Notes: generated by a model not told the origin, from the sequence alone. A stretch of 8,623 nt of DNA from an uncultured Oscillospiraceae bacterium (GCA_934408835.1 CAKRVU010000039.1:1-8623); one strand, 5' to 3'; positions 1 to 5,528 are shown, counted from the stretch's first letter. Program-made: numbers and translations.

Positions 1-731
1 ATTTCATTATTATAAGTAAGTTTTCCTGAACTGCTGATGGTGTAGTCTGCGTTTTTAACCGGGTGCGCAATTTCATCGTGTATGGCGTCGAGATTGATGG
101 GGATTGAGTCGTCGGTCAGAGGCTCTTCTTGGGCTGTGACCTCTGGAAATTCAGCGCTTTGAACCGAGTTTAGAATATCCTGACGCGCAGCGTCCATATC
201 AAAGGTCACGCCCGGTGCACCGGCTTTTAACAAAAGGGTGTCGCCCTGCTGCTGATAAGAATACGGGGTGGGATTGACCCGCGCCGTTTGATTTAATGCG
301 TCCAGTAACTGCGTAAATATGTCCGCGTCATAACAGAGGGGGACTTCCGGTTGTTCGCCGGCCGAATAATTGCATTCCTTCGCCGCATGAAAGACATCTT
401 CCGGGCGATAATAGGGAGCTGTTTGCGATACTTCCACCGGGTAGGAATTCCCCTGAAACAAGAAGGAGACGGAAGCGTCTGAGAACCGGGGATTGATCTC
501 GTTTTCTACCACGGCAGTGACCTCCTCCAGGTTCATTCCGCCCAGCGGGATATTACAAAAAGAGGCGTTAGACGGTAAAATAGAGTGGAAATACAGAGCT
601 GTCGCCACCGCGGCGCCTGCCAGCAGGAGGAAGCTTGCTCCGCCACATACAAATAATGTTACGGCTTTCCGATGATGTTCGGCACACCATTGTCCGAACC
701 GGCTTTTTTTGCATTTTTCCAGCAGTATCAT
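1..731 (-). CDS. VanW/YoaR-like membrane-anchored protein with putative peptidoglycan-binding domain (3' end beyond window)
   Basis: The reading frame is open from an ATG at 731 to the left edge, giving 243 visible residues with no stop, so the C-terminal part is missing. Residues 1-22 are basic and cytoplasmic-looking. Residues 23-47 form one hydrophobic membrane segment, and the rest looks extracytoplasmic. The segment NIPLGGMNLEEVTAVVENEI (about 60-79), the motif APGVTFDMDAARQDI (about 172-186) and the run LDAIHDEIAHPVKNADYT (214-231) fit the duplicated PG_binding_4 domain that precedes the VanW domain in YoaR/VanW-type proteins. I expect the VanW domain beyond the edge. The family is widespread in Firmicutes and thought to act at the cell wall; its biochemical role is unsettled, and the name does not imply vancomycin resistance. 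An AGGAAAGG ribosome site lies about 12 nt before the start, rather far. The gene is transcribed away from spoVT. Family fairly sure, function unknown. Confidence 0.8.
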   Translation of the reverse strand, partial: MILLEKCKKSRFGQWCAEHHRKAVTLFVCGGASFLLLAGAAVATALYFHSILPSNASFCNIPLGGMNLEEVTAVVENEINPRFSDASVSFLFQGNSYPVEVSQTAPYYRPEDVFHAAKECNYSAGEQPEVPLCYDADIFTQLLDALNQTARVNPTPYSYQQQGDTLLLKAGAPGVTFDMDAARQDILNSVQSAEFPEVTAQEEPLTDDSIPINLDAIHDEIAHPVKNADYTISSSGKLTYNNE

Positions 732-875
732 AAAAGTACACAACCTTTCCTGTTTCCTGGTTACTGATTTTTGATTTTTATCTTGTTGCGACAGCGTTGA
801 TGTACGTGTGTATTTGCTGTAATTGATCTTGCAAAACAAATAATCCAGTTGCTTTTGCAGAATATTTGGATAAAC

Positions 876-905
876 GAATATTTGTCGGCAAACCCTGTCA
901 TTTTA
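876..905 (+). promoter_or_regulatory. Forespore sigma (SigG/SigF-type) promoter for spoVT
   Basis: GAATA (876-880), an 18-bp spacer and CATTTTA (899-905) match the published Bacillus subtilis SigG consensus GHATR-N18-CATWHTA at every specified position. In B. subtilis spoVT is transcribed by SigG, so element and gene agree. The predicted start near 912 gives an unusually long leader of about 164 nt. The promoter sits head-on against the minus-strand promoter at 909-937. No better promoter was found closer to the gene. Confidence 0.5.
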
Positions 906-908
906 TCT

Positions 909-937
909 ATTATAATGTATTATTTGTAATTTTACAA
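909..937 (-). promoter_or_regulatory. SigA-type promoter for the VanW-like gene
   Basis: On the minus strand TTGTAA (937-932) is followed after exactly 17 bp by TATAAT (914-909). The predicted start near 902 leaves a leader of about 170 nt before the ATG at 731. The -35 box is one arm of a perfect palindrome, TTGTAATTTTACAA (924-937), which could also be an operator. The region is AT-rich, so a chance match is possible. Confidence 0.5.
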
Positions 938-1075
938 GTCGTTTGACATATTTTTACAGGTTCCGTTCTGTTTCGATCGCAAGGAGATACCATAAAAATC
1001 TATATTTTTTAGGATAATTCGGAAACGGCGTTAAATAATAGAAGTATCCTTTTGAATTAAATTGGAGGAAAAAAT

Positions 1076-1612
1076 ATGAAAGCAACGGGTATCGTTAGAC
1101 GAATTGATGATCTCGGCCGTGTGGTCATTCCAAAAGAAATTCGGCGCACTATGCGCATTCGGGAGGGGGACCCTCTGGAAATTTATACCGAGAGCGGGGG
1201 AGAAATCGTCTTTAAAAAATATTCTCCGATGGGAGAGCTGTCTTCCTTTGCGTCGCAATATGCGGAGATTTTAAATAAAACCACCGGAACGCCGACTGTC
1301 ATCTGCGACAGGGAGCAGGTGATTGCGACGGCGGGTATTCCGAAGCGCGAAGTATTGCAGCGCCGGGTGACCCAGCAGCTGGAAGACAAAATGGGAAATC
1401 GCCGGACGTATGTCAGGAAAGGACAGGAAGATTTTGTACCGGTCGAGGGACTGGATCGGAACGGTCTGGTTTGTGCGCCTATTGTTTCTGGCGGCGATTT
1501 AGGCGGTGCTGTCATCTTCTTGGATAGCAGCACAGATCATGAGGCCAACGATTCTCATGTCAAACTGGCGCAATCCGCAGCAATGTTTTTAGCAAAACAG
1601 ATGGAATCCTGA
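1076..1612 (+). CDS. spoVT: Stage V sporulation protein T, forespore transcription regulator
   Basis: The 178-residue product has the same length as B. subtilis SpoVT. Residues 1-50 are a SpoVT/AbrB swapped-hairpin DNA-binding domain, with the hallmark MKATGIVRRIDDLGRVVIPKEIRR start and a following LEIYTESGGEIVFKKY strand pair. Residues from about 55 to 178 form the GAF-like domain characteristic of SpoVT and absent from AbrB. This includes PTVICDREQVIATAG and the conserved LVCAPIVSGGDLGGAVIFL region. In Bacillus the protein is a tetramer that activates or represses SigG-dependent genes in the developing forespore. The start is fixed by GGAGG at 1064-1068, 7 nt before the ATG. The SigG-type promoter upstream and sigG itself 1.2 kb downstream on the other strand fit that role. 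No clear plus-strand terminator with a T-tract follows. Confidence 0.96.
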   Translation: MKATGIVRRIDDLGRVVIPKEIRRTMRIREGDPLEIYTESGGEIVFKKYSPMGELSSFASQYAEILNKTTGTPTVICDREQVIATAGIPKREVLQRRVTQQLEDKMGNRRTYVRKGQEDFVPVEGLDRNGLVCAPIVSGGDLGGAVIFLDSSTDHEANDSHVKLAQSAAMFLAKQMES

Positions 1613-1895
1613 CCGGATATCATGAAAGGGACTGGTGTGCCGACAGGTGCGCAGGCATAGGCGTGACAGCCCCTACATAAAGACAAAACCCGAAGGGTGT
1701 TGACAAAAAACAGGGGTGTGGCGGGCACTTGATAAAAAAATACACCTTCGCAAAGCTCCTTTACGAAAGTGTATTCGGGTGACTGAAGCATCTTTTCTGG
1801 TTGGCGGCGGCTCTTTAGCAAATGATTTTCTTTGCAGTCAGATGGAGTGATTATTCTTTTTAGCGCGGTACATAATAATATCAGAGGTGAAAGAT
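1613..1895. other. Intergenic region after spoVT: hairpins, no convincing gene
   Basis: This gap holds the minus-strand terminator at 1732-1775 and a smaller hairpin at 1684-1702 (stem CAAAACCC/GGGTGTTG with one mismatch, loop GAA). In minus-strand RNA the smaller hairpin is followed by TCTTTAT, so it may be a back-up terminator. A short inverted repeat GCAAA/TTTGC lies at about 1818-1836. No reading frame here has both a plausible ribosome site and protein-like composition. Confidence 0.5.
1732..1775 (-). terminator. Rho-independent terminator of the sigG-amidase unit
   Basis: The arms 1739-1755 and 1759-1775 form a 17-bp hairpin with a 3-nt loop. In minus-strand RNA the two non-Watson-Crick pairs are G-U wobbles and the stem is followed directly by seven U residues. 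In plus-strand RNA they become C-A mismatches and there is no T-tract. It therefore works for leftward transcription. It lies about 195 nt past the amidase stop codon. Confidence 0.75.
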
Positions 1896-2060
1896 ATGAA
1901 ACTGGAAGAATGGCAAAACCCTGTTAAGCGGGAATGTCCGCCGCGAACGGTTTCGGAAACGATGCGCCTTAATAAGTCTGAATGTAATCAGCGAAGGCAT
2001 ATCCCGTCGTGTTGTCAAACTGAATCACATACCAATCGTTCCAGCGACCCCAGACAGTGA
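1896..2060 (+). CDS. Possible small protein, 54 aa, unrecognised
   Basis: An ATG at 1896 is preceded by AGAGGTG (1883-1889) and opens a 54-codon frame beginning MKLEEWQNPVKRECPPRTV and ending at TGA 2058-2060. A CATAATA element at 1871-1877, with GATTA 17 bp upstream (1849-1853), resembles a forespore-sigma promoter. However, its start site near 1884 would fall inside the ribosome site. Only the first 24 codons are free sequence; the last 92 nt are antisense to the 3' end of the amidase, and the residues from there look like low-quality shadow coding. The product is basic and hydrophilic, with no membrane segment or motif I know. It could be a real sporulation microprotein downstream of spoVT, or chance. 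I give it low weight. Confidence 0.2.
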   Translation: MKLEEWQNPVKRECPPRTVSETMRLNKSECNQRRHIPSCCQTESHTNRSSDPRQ

Positions 2061-2709
2061 CGATATCTCCATCGCCCAAGGTTGCAATCACGGGCGCTCC
2101 CAACGATGGAGCGGAGCGAACGTTCAAGCGACCGGATCGGATAGATACCACGCCCTGTTCGGGATTCCGAGGCGGCACAAACGGGATTCCAAAAAACTCA
2201 GTCAATGACAACACAACGTTGGCGGCAATCTGATCAATGTTATTTTTAATCCAATTGGCGTCTTCTACATTATCATGATATGCGAATTCAATCAATACTC
2301 CGGGCGCACGGGTGCGGGATACTTCGCCTAAGCGGGTTGTCGTCAATGCGCGTACTCGGTCGGGGTTCAGATAAATATCTTTGAGGTTGTCGACAAAGAT
2401 GATGGCGGCTCGTTCGCCCTCTACGCTGGCGGGATAATAATAGACATCGGTTCCTTGGAGCTGTCCGCTCAAGCTTTCAGGAGCGGCGTTGGAATGCAAG
2501 GCAAGGTGCAGATCGTAATCGCCCTCATTGGATTGGCGAATAGATGACGCCGCGGTCATGTCGGGCGTATTGCGTGTAAATTCGATTCCACTCGCCTTTA
2601 AATAGGGGATCATCGCATCTGCAATCAGATTCATGTATTCCTCTTCTGTGCCACCGTTTACATACTCATTGAATTCCTGTGTTGAGGGACTTAAATAGAT
2701 TCTTGGCAT
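1969..2709 (-). CDS. N-acetylmuramoyl-L-alanine amidase (Amidase_3) with C-terminal SH3b domain
   Basis: Residues 2-175 fit the zinc-dependent Amidase_3 fold, which cuts the amide bond between N-acetylmuramic acid and the stem peptide. Visible landmarks are LALHSNA, with the zinc-ligand His72, GVLIEFAYHDN, with the catalytic Glu141, and a Glu-rich TEEEYMN stretch (21-27) that should supply the Glu ligand. The usual first ligand motif DPGHGG is replaced by LSPSTQEFN (6-14), which has no histidine. That form also occurs in some clostridial and phage amidases as I recall them. Residues about 186-246 (VVSIRSGRLNVRSAPSLGAPV...GYAFADYIQTY) are a bacterial SH3 domain, a likely cell-wall binder. There is no signal peptide. 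AGGAGG lies 5-6 nt before the ATG. It sits 56 bp behind sigG with no terminator between, so a role in spore or mother-cell wall processing is plausible but inferred. Confidence 0.88.
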   Translation of the reverse strand: MPRIYLSPSTQEFNEYVNGGTEEEYMNLIADAMIPYLKASGIEFTRNTPDMTAASSIRQSNEGDYDLHLALHSNAAPESLSGQLQGTDVYYYPASVEGERAAIIFVDNLKDIYLNPDRVRALTTTRLGEVSRTRAPGVLIEFAYHDNVEDANWIKNNIDQIAANVVLSLTEFFGIPFVPPRNPEQGVVSIRSGRLNVRSAPSLGAPVIATLGDGDIVTVWGRWNDWYVIQFDNTTGYAFADYIQTY

Positions 2710-2765
2710 AAAAATCCTCCTATGTGTTTTGTTACAATCTATGCCAAAAATCAGAAAATGTGAAA

Positions 2766-3551
2766 TTAAGAGGGCAGAATACGGCTTTTAATTTGATCTA
2801 GCGCGCCTTTTTCCAAGCGGGAAACCTGCGCTTGAGAGATACCGATCTCCTTTGCCACCTCTACCTGTGTTTTCCCGGCCATAAAGCGAAGAGATAAAAT
2901 GCGCTTTTCCCGTTCGCCCAAATTTTCGATCGCGTCACGGATAGAAAGCTCGTCCAACCAATTGGAATCGTCCGAATGGTCTCCGATCTGATCCATCACA
3001 TAGATGGTATCCCCCGAATCGGAATAGATTGGCTCATAGAGTGAAACGGGGTCGACGATTGCCTCTAGCGCCATCACAACATTTTCCCGTTTTTCGCCCA
3101 TTTCTTTAGAAATTTCTTCGATCGTGGGTTCCTTCATACAGCGGGTTGTAAGCGCTTCCTTCGCCTTCATGGCACGGTATGCGACATCCTTGAGAGAACG
3201 GCTGACGCGCACGCTTCCGTAATCCCGCAGATACCGGCGTAATTCCCCTTGAATCATTGGGACTGCGTAGGTGGAAAACCGCACGTTTTGGTTGACGTCA
3301 AACCGATCTATGGCTTTGATTAGACCAATGCATCCCACCTGAAAAAGGTCGTCCATGTTTTCTCCGCGATTGGTAAACCGTTGGATGACGCTTAATACCA
3401 GCTTTAAATTTCCACGAATCAGCTGTTCCCGTGCTTGCTCCGGGTTTTTGCCTTCGCGAATCTGATTTAACAGCGCGACCTTCTCTTTTTCTTTTAATAC
3501 CTTCAATTCCGATGTGTTAATCCCACAAATTTCCACTTTATTAATATACAT
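2766..3551 (-). CDS. sigG: RNA polymerase sigma-G factor, late forespore
   Basis: The 261-residue product is close to the 260 of B. subtilis SigG and starts with the SigG signature MYINKVEICGINTSELKVL. Region 2 spans about 40-110, including NLKLVLSVIQRF, DDLFQVGCIGLIKAIDRFD and FSTYAVPMIQGELRRYLRD for core binding and -10 recognition. Region 3 follows at about 118-165. Region 4 (about 203-258) has the helix-turn-helix KTQVEVAKEIGISQAQVSRLEKGA for the -35 element. SigG directs late forespore genes, including spoVT and SASP genes in Bacillus. GAGGTGG lies a few nt before the ATG. In B. subtilis the gene follows spoIIGA-sigE. Here those genes are absent and efp/CD1247 lie upstream behind a terminator, so sigG appears to start its own transcript and continue into the amidase gene. 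Confidence 0.97.
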   Translation of the reverse strand: MYINKVEICGINTSELKVLKEKEKVALLNQIREGKNPEQAREQLIRGNLKLVLSVIQRFTNRGENMDDLFQVGCIGLIKAIDRFDVNQNVRFSTYAVPMIQGELRRYLRDYGSVRVSRSLKDVAYRAMKAKEALTTRCMKEPTIEEISKEMGEKRENVVMALEAIVDPVSLYEPIYSDSGDTIYVMDQIGDHSDDSNWLDELSIRDAIENLGEREKRILSLRFMAGKTQVEVAKEIGISQAQVSRLEKGALDQIKSRILPS

Positions 3552-3581
3552 AGTCCACCTCGAATCAGATTCCTCTGGTTG

Positions 3582-3611
3582 AAGTATGGACCAAACGGGG
3601 CAAGGATAATC
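3582..3611 (-). promoter_or_regulatory. Candidate forespore-sigma promoter for sigG
   Basis: On the minus strand GATTA (3611-3607), 18 bp and CATACTT (3588-3582) resemble GHATR-N18-CATWHTA with one mismatch in each box. The predicted start near 3575 gives a leader of about 24 nt that still contains the ribosome site, which is good geometry. In Bacillus sigG is transcribed by SigF and then by SigG itself. The element cannot be assigned to one of the two from sequence alone. Confidence 0.4.
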
Positions 3612-3650
3612 AATTGAGCATGCCGGTTCGGGATTCTTTTTTGATCAAAT

Positions 3651-3691
3651 ACAAAACAGCCCCGGTTCCTTTGGGAACTGGGACTGTTTTT
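3651..3691. terminator. Bidirectional-looking terminator after the efp/CD1247-like operon
   Basis: Arms 3656-3669 and 3674-3687 form a 14-bp stem with a TTTG loop and one mismatch plus one wobble. The plus side is followed by TTTTC and the minus side by TTTTGTATTT. It lies 25 nt past the stop of the CD1247-like gene and should end the efp operon before sigG. No plus-strand gene needs it. Confidence 0.75.
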
Positions 3692-3715
3692 CGAGATTAT
3701 ATCAATTGCGGTAGA

Positions 3716-4141
3716 TTATTTCTTTTCATCCGGATCATCGAGGAACTCATCGTATATGTCAAACTCCAGTTTCTCGCCGCATTTTGGGCAAGAGATTTCC
3801 CCTTCGTATAGAGTATCCTCTGTTAGGCAAATGGTTTCTCCGCAAGTGGGGCAGGAGACTTCAAAGAAGTCTTCGTCATCCAATGAATCGTTATCGCAAT
3901 CACAGCAATCGCAAGCGTCTTCGCCGTAAAGCATTTCTTCTACGTTGCCTAAGTCTTCATCCAAAACATCGATCAGTTCTGCTGCCTCATCGCAGGAATC
4001 TTCTAAATCCGAAACGGTCAGAGCAAGATCTTCCAACAAGTCTGCCATTGCGTGCAACACTTTGATTTCATCCTTGCTTTCGTCCAGTTTCATTCCTTCC
4101 ATCAATCCCTTGATGTATGCAACCTTTTCAGTCAAATTCAT
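3716..4141 (-). CDS. CD1247-like acidic protein with C-terminal zinc ribbon, 141 aa
   Basis: The start is the ATG at 4139-4141, because AGGAGG lies 8 nt upstream of it. A longer frame from a TTG at 4165 would place that ribosome site inside the coding region and is rejected. Residues 1-65 (MNLTEKVAYIKGLMEGMKLDE...) are an acidic helical domain of the kind named after Clostridioides difficile CD1247. This is followed by a very acidic Cys cluster, CDCCDC (77-82). Two knuckles, CPTC (97-100) and CPKC (118-121), form a probable zinc ribbon, and the tail is acidic. The gene sits 40 bp behind efp with no promoter between. From memory this neighbourhood recurs in Clostridia, which hints at a link to translation or stress, but no function is established. 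Family assignment is from recalled pattern, so moderate. Confidence 0.75.
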   Translation of the reverse strand: MNLTEKVAYIKGLMEGMKLDESKDEIKVLHAMADLLEDLALTVSDLEDSCDEAAELIDVLDEDLGNVEEMLYGEDACDCCDCDNDSLDDEDFFEVSCPTCGETICLTEDTLYEGEISCPKCGEKLEFDIYDEFLDDPDEKK

Positions 4142-4181
4142 TTTCTTTTCCTCCTGTCGTTTCAATCAAACGGTGTTTGAT

Positions 4182-4739
4182 TTATGCACGTTCCATATAT
4201 TCTCCCGTTCTGGTATCAATGCGGATTTTGTCCCCTTCATTGATAAACAACGGTACGCGGATTTCGGCACCGGTTTCCAAAACGGCCGGTTTGGTGGCGT
4301 TGGTCGCGGTGTTTCCTTTGAAGCCGGGGTCGGTCTGCGTCACTTCCAATTCCACAAAATTCGGAGGCTCAATGCCGAACACATTGCCTTTATAAGAAAG
4401 CACCTTGACCTCCATTTCCTCTTTTACAAATTTGAAATTATCGCCCAGCTGCGATTCATCGATGGGCAGCAGTTCATAAGTTTCCAAATCCATAAAATAA
4501 TAAAGATTGCCATCGGCATAAGAATATTGCATCACGCGGCGCTCAACATACGCGGTCGGGAACTTTTCGGTTGGATTAAAGGTTCGTTCAATCACTGTGC
4601 CTGAAATCACATTCTTTACCTTTGCACGGACAAACGCGGCACCCTTTCCCGGCTTTACATGCTGAAACTCGATTATTTGCCAAACGTTGCCGTCCATATC
4701 AAACGTAACGCCATTTTTAAAATCGCCTGCTGAAATCAT
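4182..4739 (-). CDS. efp: Translation elongation factor P
   Basis: The 185-residue product matches EF-P in length and in all three beta-barrel domains. Domain I is about 1-64, with the loop KPGKGAAF that reaches the peptidyl-transferase centre. Domain II is about 67-127, and domain III (about 129-184) carries the signature region [34 protein letters not shown] binds ribosomes stalled on consecutive prolines and promotes peptide-bond formation. The loop tip is Lys32, the residue that B. subtilis modifies with a 5-aminopentanol group, rather than the Arg of the EarP-type subgroup. Which modification occurs here cannot be seen. GGAGGT lies 5 nt before the ATG. It is the first gene of an operon with the CD1247-like gene and has a good SigA promoter at 4802-4830. 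Confidence 0.97.
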   Translation of the reverse strand: MISAGDFKNGVTFDMDGNVWQIIEFQHVKPGKGAAFVRAKVKNVISGTVIERTFNPTEKFPTAYVERRVMQYSYADGNLYYFMDLETYELLPIDESQLGDNFKFVKEEMEVKVLSYKGNVFGIEPPNFVELEVTQTDPGFKGNTATNATKPAVLETGAEIRVPLFINEGDKIRIDTRTGEYMERA

Positions 4740-4801
4740 AAATTACCTCCAGAACATGAGAACTTCTGCCTGTCGTCGTATCAGGCAAATCCTTCTTTTT
4801 T

Positions 4802-4830
4802 ATTGTAACGCACAACCGGACGTTTTACAA
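4802..4830 (-). promoter_or_regulatory. SigA-type promoter of efp
   Basis: On the minus strand TTGTAA (4830-4825) is followed after 17 bp by TACAAT (4807-4802). The start would be near 4795, giving a leader of about 55 nt. That leader holds a small hairpin, TGCCTG/CAGGCA (4787-4767, 9-nt loop), well upstream of the ribosome site. No T-tract follows, so it is not an attenuator. Confidence 0.65.
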
Positions 4831-4907
4831 GAGTTTTTTCCATTCTTTTTCATTTTTTGTAAGTCTACAATTGATCTGTTACTTTGATAAAAAGAAATTG
4901 ACGAAGG

Positions 4908-5001
4908 TGCAATTCATACTATTGTAAAATTGCAAAATCAAATGAAAGTGGTTAAATCCTTTCATGACAAATATTGTAACACAAGAAAGAGGTGTCGTCA
5001 A
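4908..5001 (-). other. Upstream promoter with two-hairpin leader: second efp promoter or small RNA
   Basis: On the minus strand TTGACG (5001-4996), a 17-bp spacer and TACAAT (4978-4973) form a second SigA-like promoter about 230 bp upstream of efp. Its transcript would begin near 4966, right at a hairpin with perfect 7-bp arms, ATGAAAG/CTTTCAT (4942-4965, 10-nt loop). A second perfect 7-bp hairpin, TGCAATT/AATTGCA (4908-4934, 13-nt loop), follows. The next T-rich run, TTTCTTTTTATC, is too far from the hairpin for a standard terminator, so read-through into efp is as likely as a separate small RNA. Confidence 0.35.
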
Positions 5002-5101
5002 GTTGTAATTTGAATTGTTGTTGGAGCATGTATCTTGTAGTTAGTTTTTGGAACACGCGTGGCAGTCAAACACCAAAAAATAAAATTTCAAAAGAAGGGC
5101 A

Positions 5102-5130
5102 TTGCTTTTGCCGATGGATTATGGTATAAT
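5102..5130 (+). promoter_or_regulatory. Plus-strand promoter-like element in the noncoding region
   Basis: TTGCTT (5102-5107), a 17-bp spacer and TATAAT (5125-5130) resemble a SigA promoter reading right. Its start near 5137 would fall on a GC-rich hairpin. Downstream GGGAGG (5199-5204) precedes an ATG at 5213 that opens only a 17-codon frame to 5266, beginning MNPNILLRLD. This may be an antisense or leader RNA, or part of the match may simply be the A-tract of the adjacent terminator. Confidence 0.3.
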
Positions 5131-5160
5131 AAAAATAGCCTCATTTGCTGAGGCTTTCTT
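5131..5160. terminator. Hairpin with T-tracts, probable terminator of the tRNA-Thr transcript
   Basis: AGCCTCA (5137-5143) and TGAGGCT (5149-5155) form a perfect 7-bp stem with a 5-nt loop. In minus-strand RNA it is followed by AUUUUUAUU, a good intrinsic terminator for transcription from the tRNA-Thr promoter about 300 nt upstream. In plus-strand RNA UUUCUUUC follows. A weaker candidate nearer the tRNA is a 4-bp stem at 5372-5382 with six T on its minus-strand 3' side. Confidence 0.55.
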
Positions 5161-5452
5161 TCATGATATGCTATCAAAAATTGATAGAAAATCGGAGCGG
5201 GAGGTTTCATACATGAATCCCAACATTTTGCTCCGGTTGGATCTCATTTGTCATGAAAATGAATGATCCAGTTTGAAATTGATTTCCTGTTTGCATGTAT
5301 TTGAAAATTTTAGCGATACTATCATTATAATACATACGCTGTTTTCGTAGCTGCTATCTAGAAAAAACTTTGCCGGGTCGGCGTCTGATACGAAAAGAAT
5401 GCGGTCAGAAAGGAAATCGGTGGCAAGCGCTTGATGGGAGGAATTATTTTTA
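5161..5452. other. Noncoding stretch between terminator hairpin and tRNA-Thr
   Basis: No convincing gene is present. Seen on the plus strand are a perfect hairpin CTATCA/TGATAG (5171-5186), a strong ribosome site before a 17-codon frame (5213-5266), and TTGAAA (5301-5306) with TATAAT (5326-5331) at a poor 19-bp spacing. On the minus strand this stretch would be the 3' trailer of the tRNA-Thr transcript. Confidence 0.4.
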
Positions 5453-5528
5453 TGGAGCTGAAAACGTGACTCGAACACGCGACCTGCTGATTACGAATCA
5501 GCTGCTCTACCAACTGAGCTATTCCAGC
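5453..5528 (-). tRNA. tRNA-Thr (anticodon CGT)
   Basis: Read on the minus strand from 5528, the 76-nt gene folds completely. The acceptor GCTGGAA pairs with TTTCAGC (one G-U), with U at positions 8 and A at 9. The D stem is GCTC/GAGC with loop AGTTGGTA. The anticodon stem is GCTGA/TCAGC with loop TTCGTAA, so the anticodon is CGT (5495-5493). The T stem is GCGTG/CACGT with loop TTCGAGT, followed by discriminator T and an encoded CCA. It reads the threonine codon ACG. It stands alone between efp and the YitT-family gene rather than in an rRNA or tRNA cluster. Confidence 0.97.

Noticed and set aside
493..675. 60-aa plus-strand frame opposite the VanW-like gene
   Set aside because: It is a shadow of the minus-strand coding frame, which has a membrane anchor and family motifs.
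1183..1533. 116-aa minus-strand frame inside spoVT
   Set aside because: It is antisense to a clearly conserved gene of full length, with no ribosome site.
4898..4923. Plus-strand TTGACG with TATTGT-like -10
   Set aside because: The -10 is weak, there is no downstream gene, and the sequence is better explained by the minus-strand hairpins.
5028..5129. 33-codon plus-strand frame starting MYLVVSFWNTRG
   Set aside because: The ribosome site is poor and the frame ends inside the promoter-like element at 5125-5130; probably chance.
5207..5335. 42-codon minus-strand frame (starts MYYNDSIAKIF) in the tRNA trailer
   Set aside because: No ribosome site precedes the ATG and the composition is not convincing; listed only because the stretch is otherwise empty.
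5418..5454. T-box-like sequence on the plus strand (GGTGGCAAGCGC)
   Set aside because: It only loosely resembles the T-box core. There is no stem I, specifier loop or downstream terminator, and the segment runs directly into the antisense of a tRNA gene.
5251..5478. 75-aa minus-strand frame overlapping tRNA-Thr
   Set aside because: It starts inside the tRNA gene, has no ribosome site and has no recognisable protein features.
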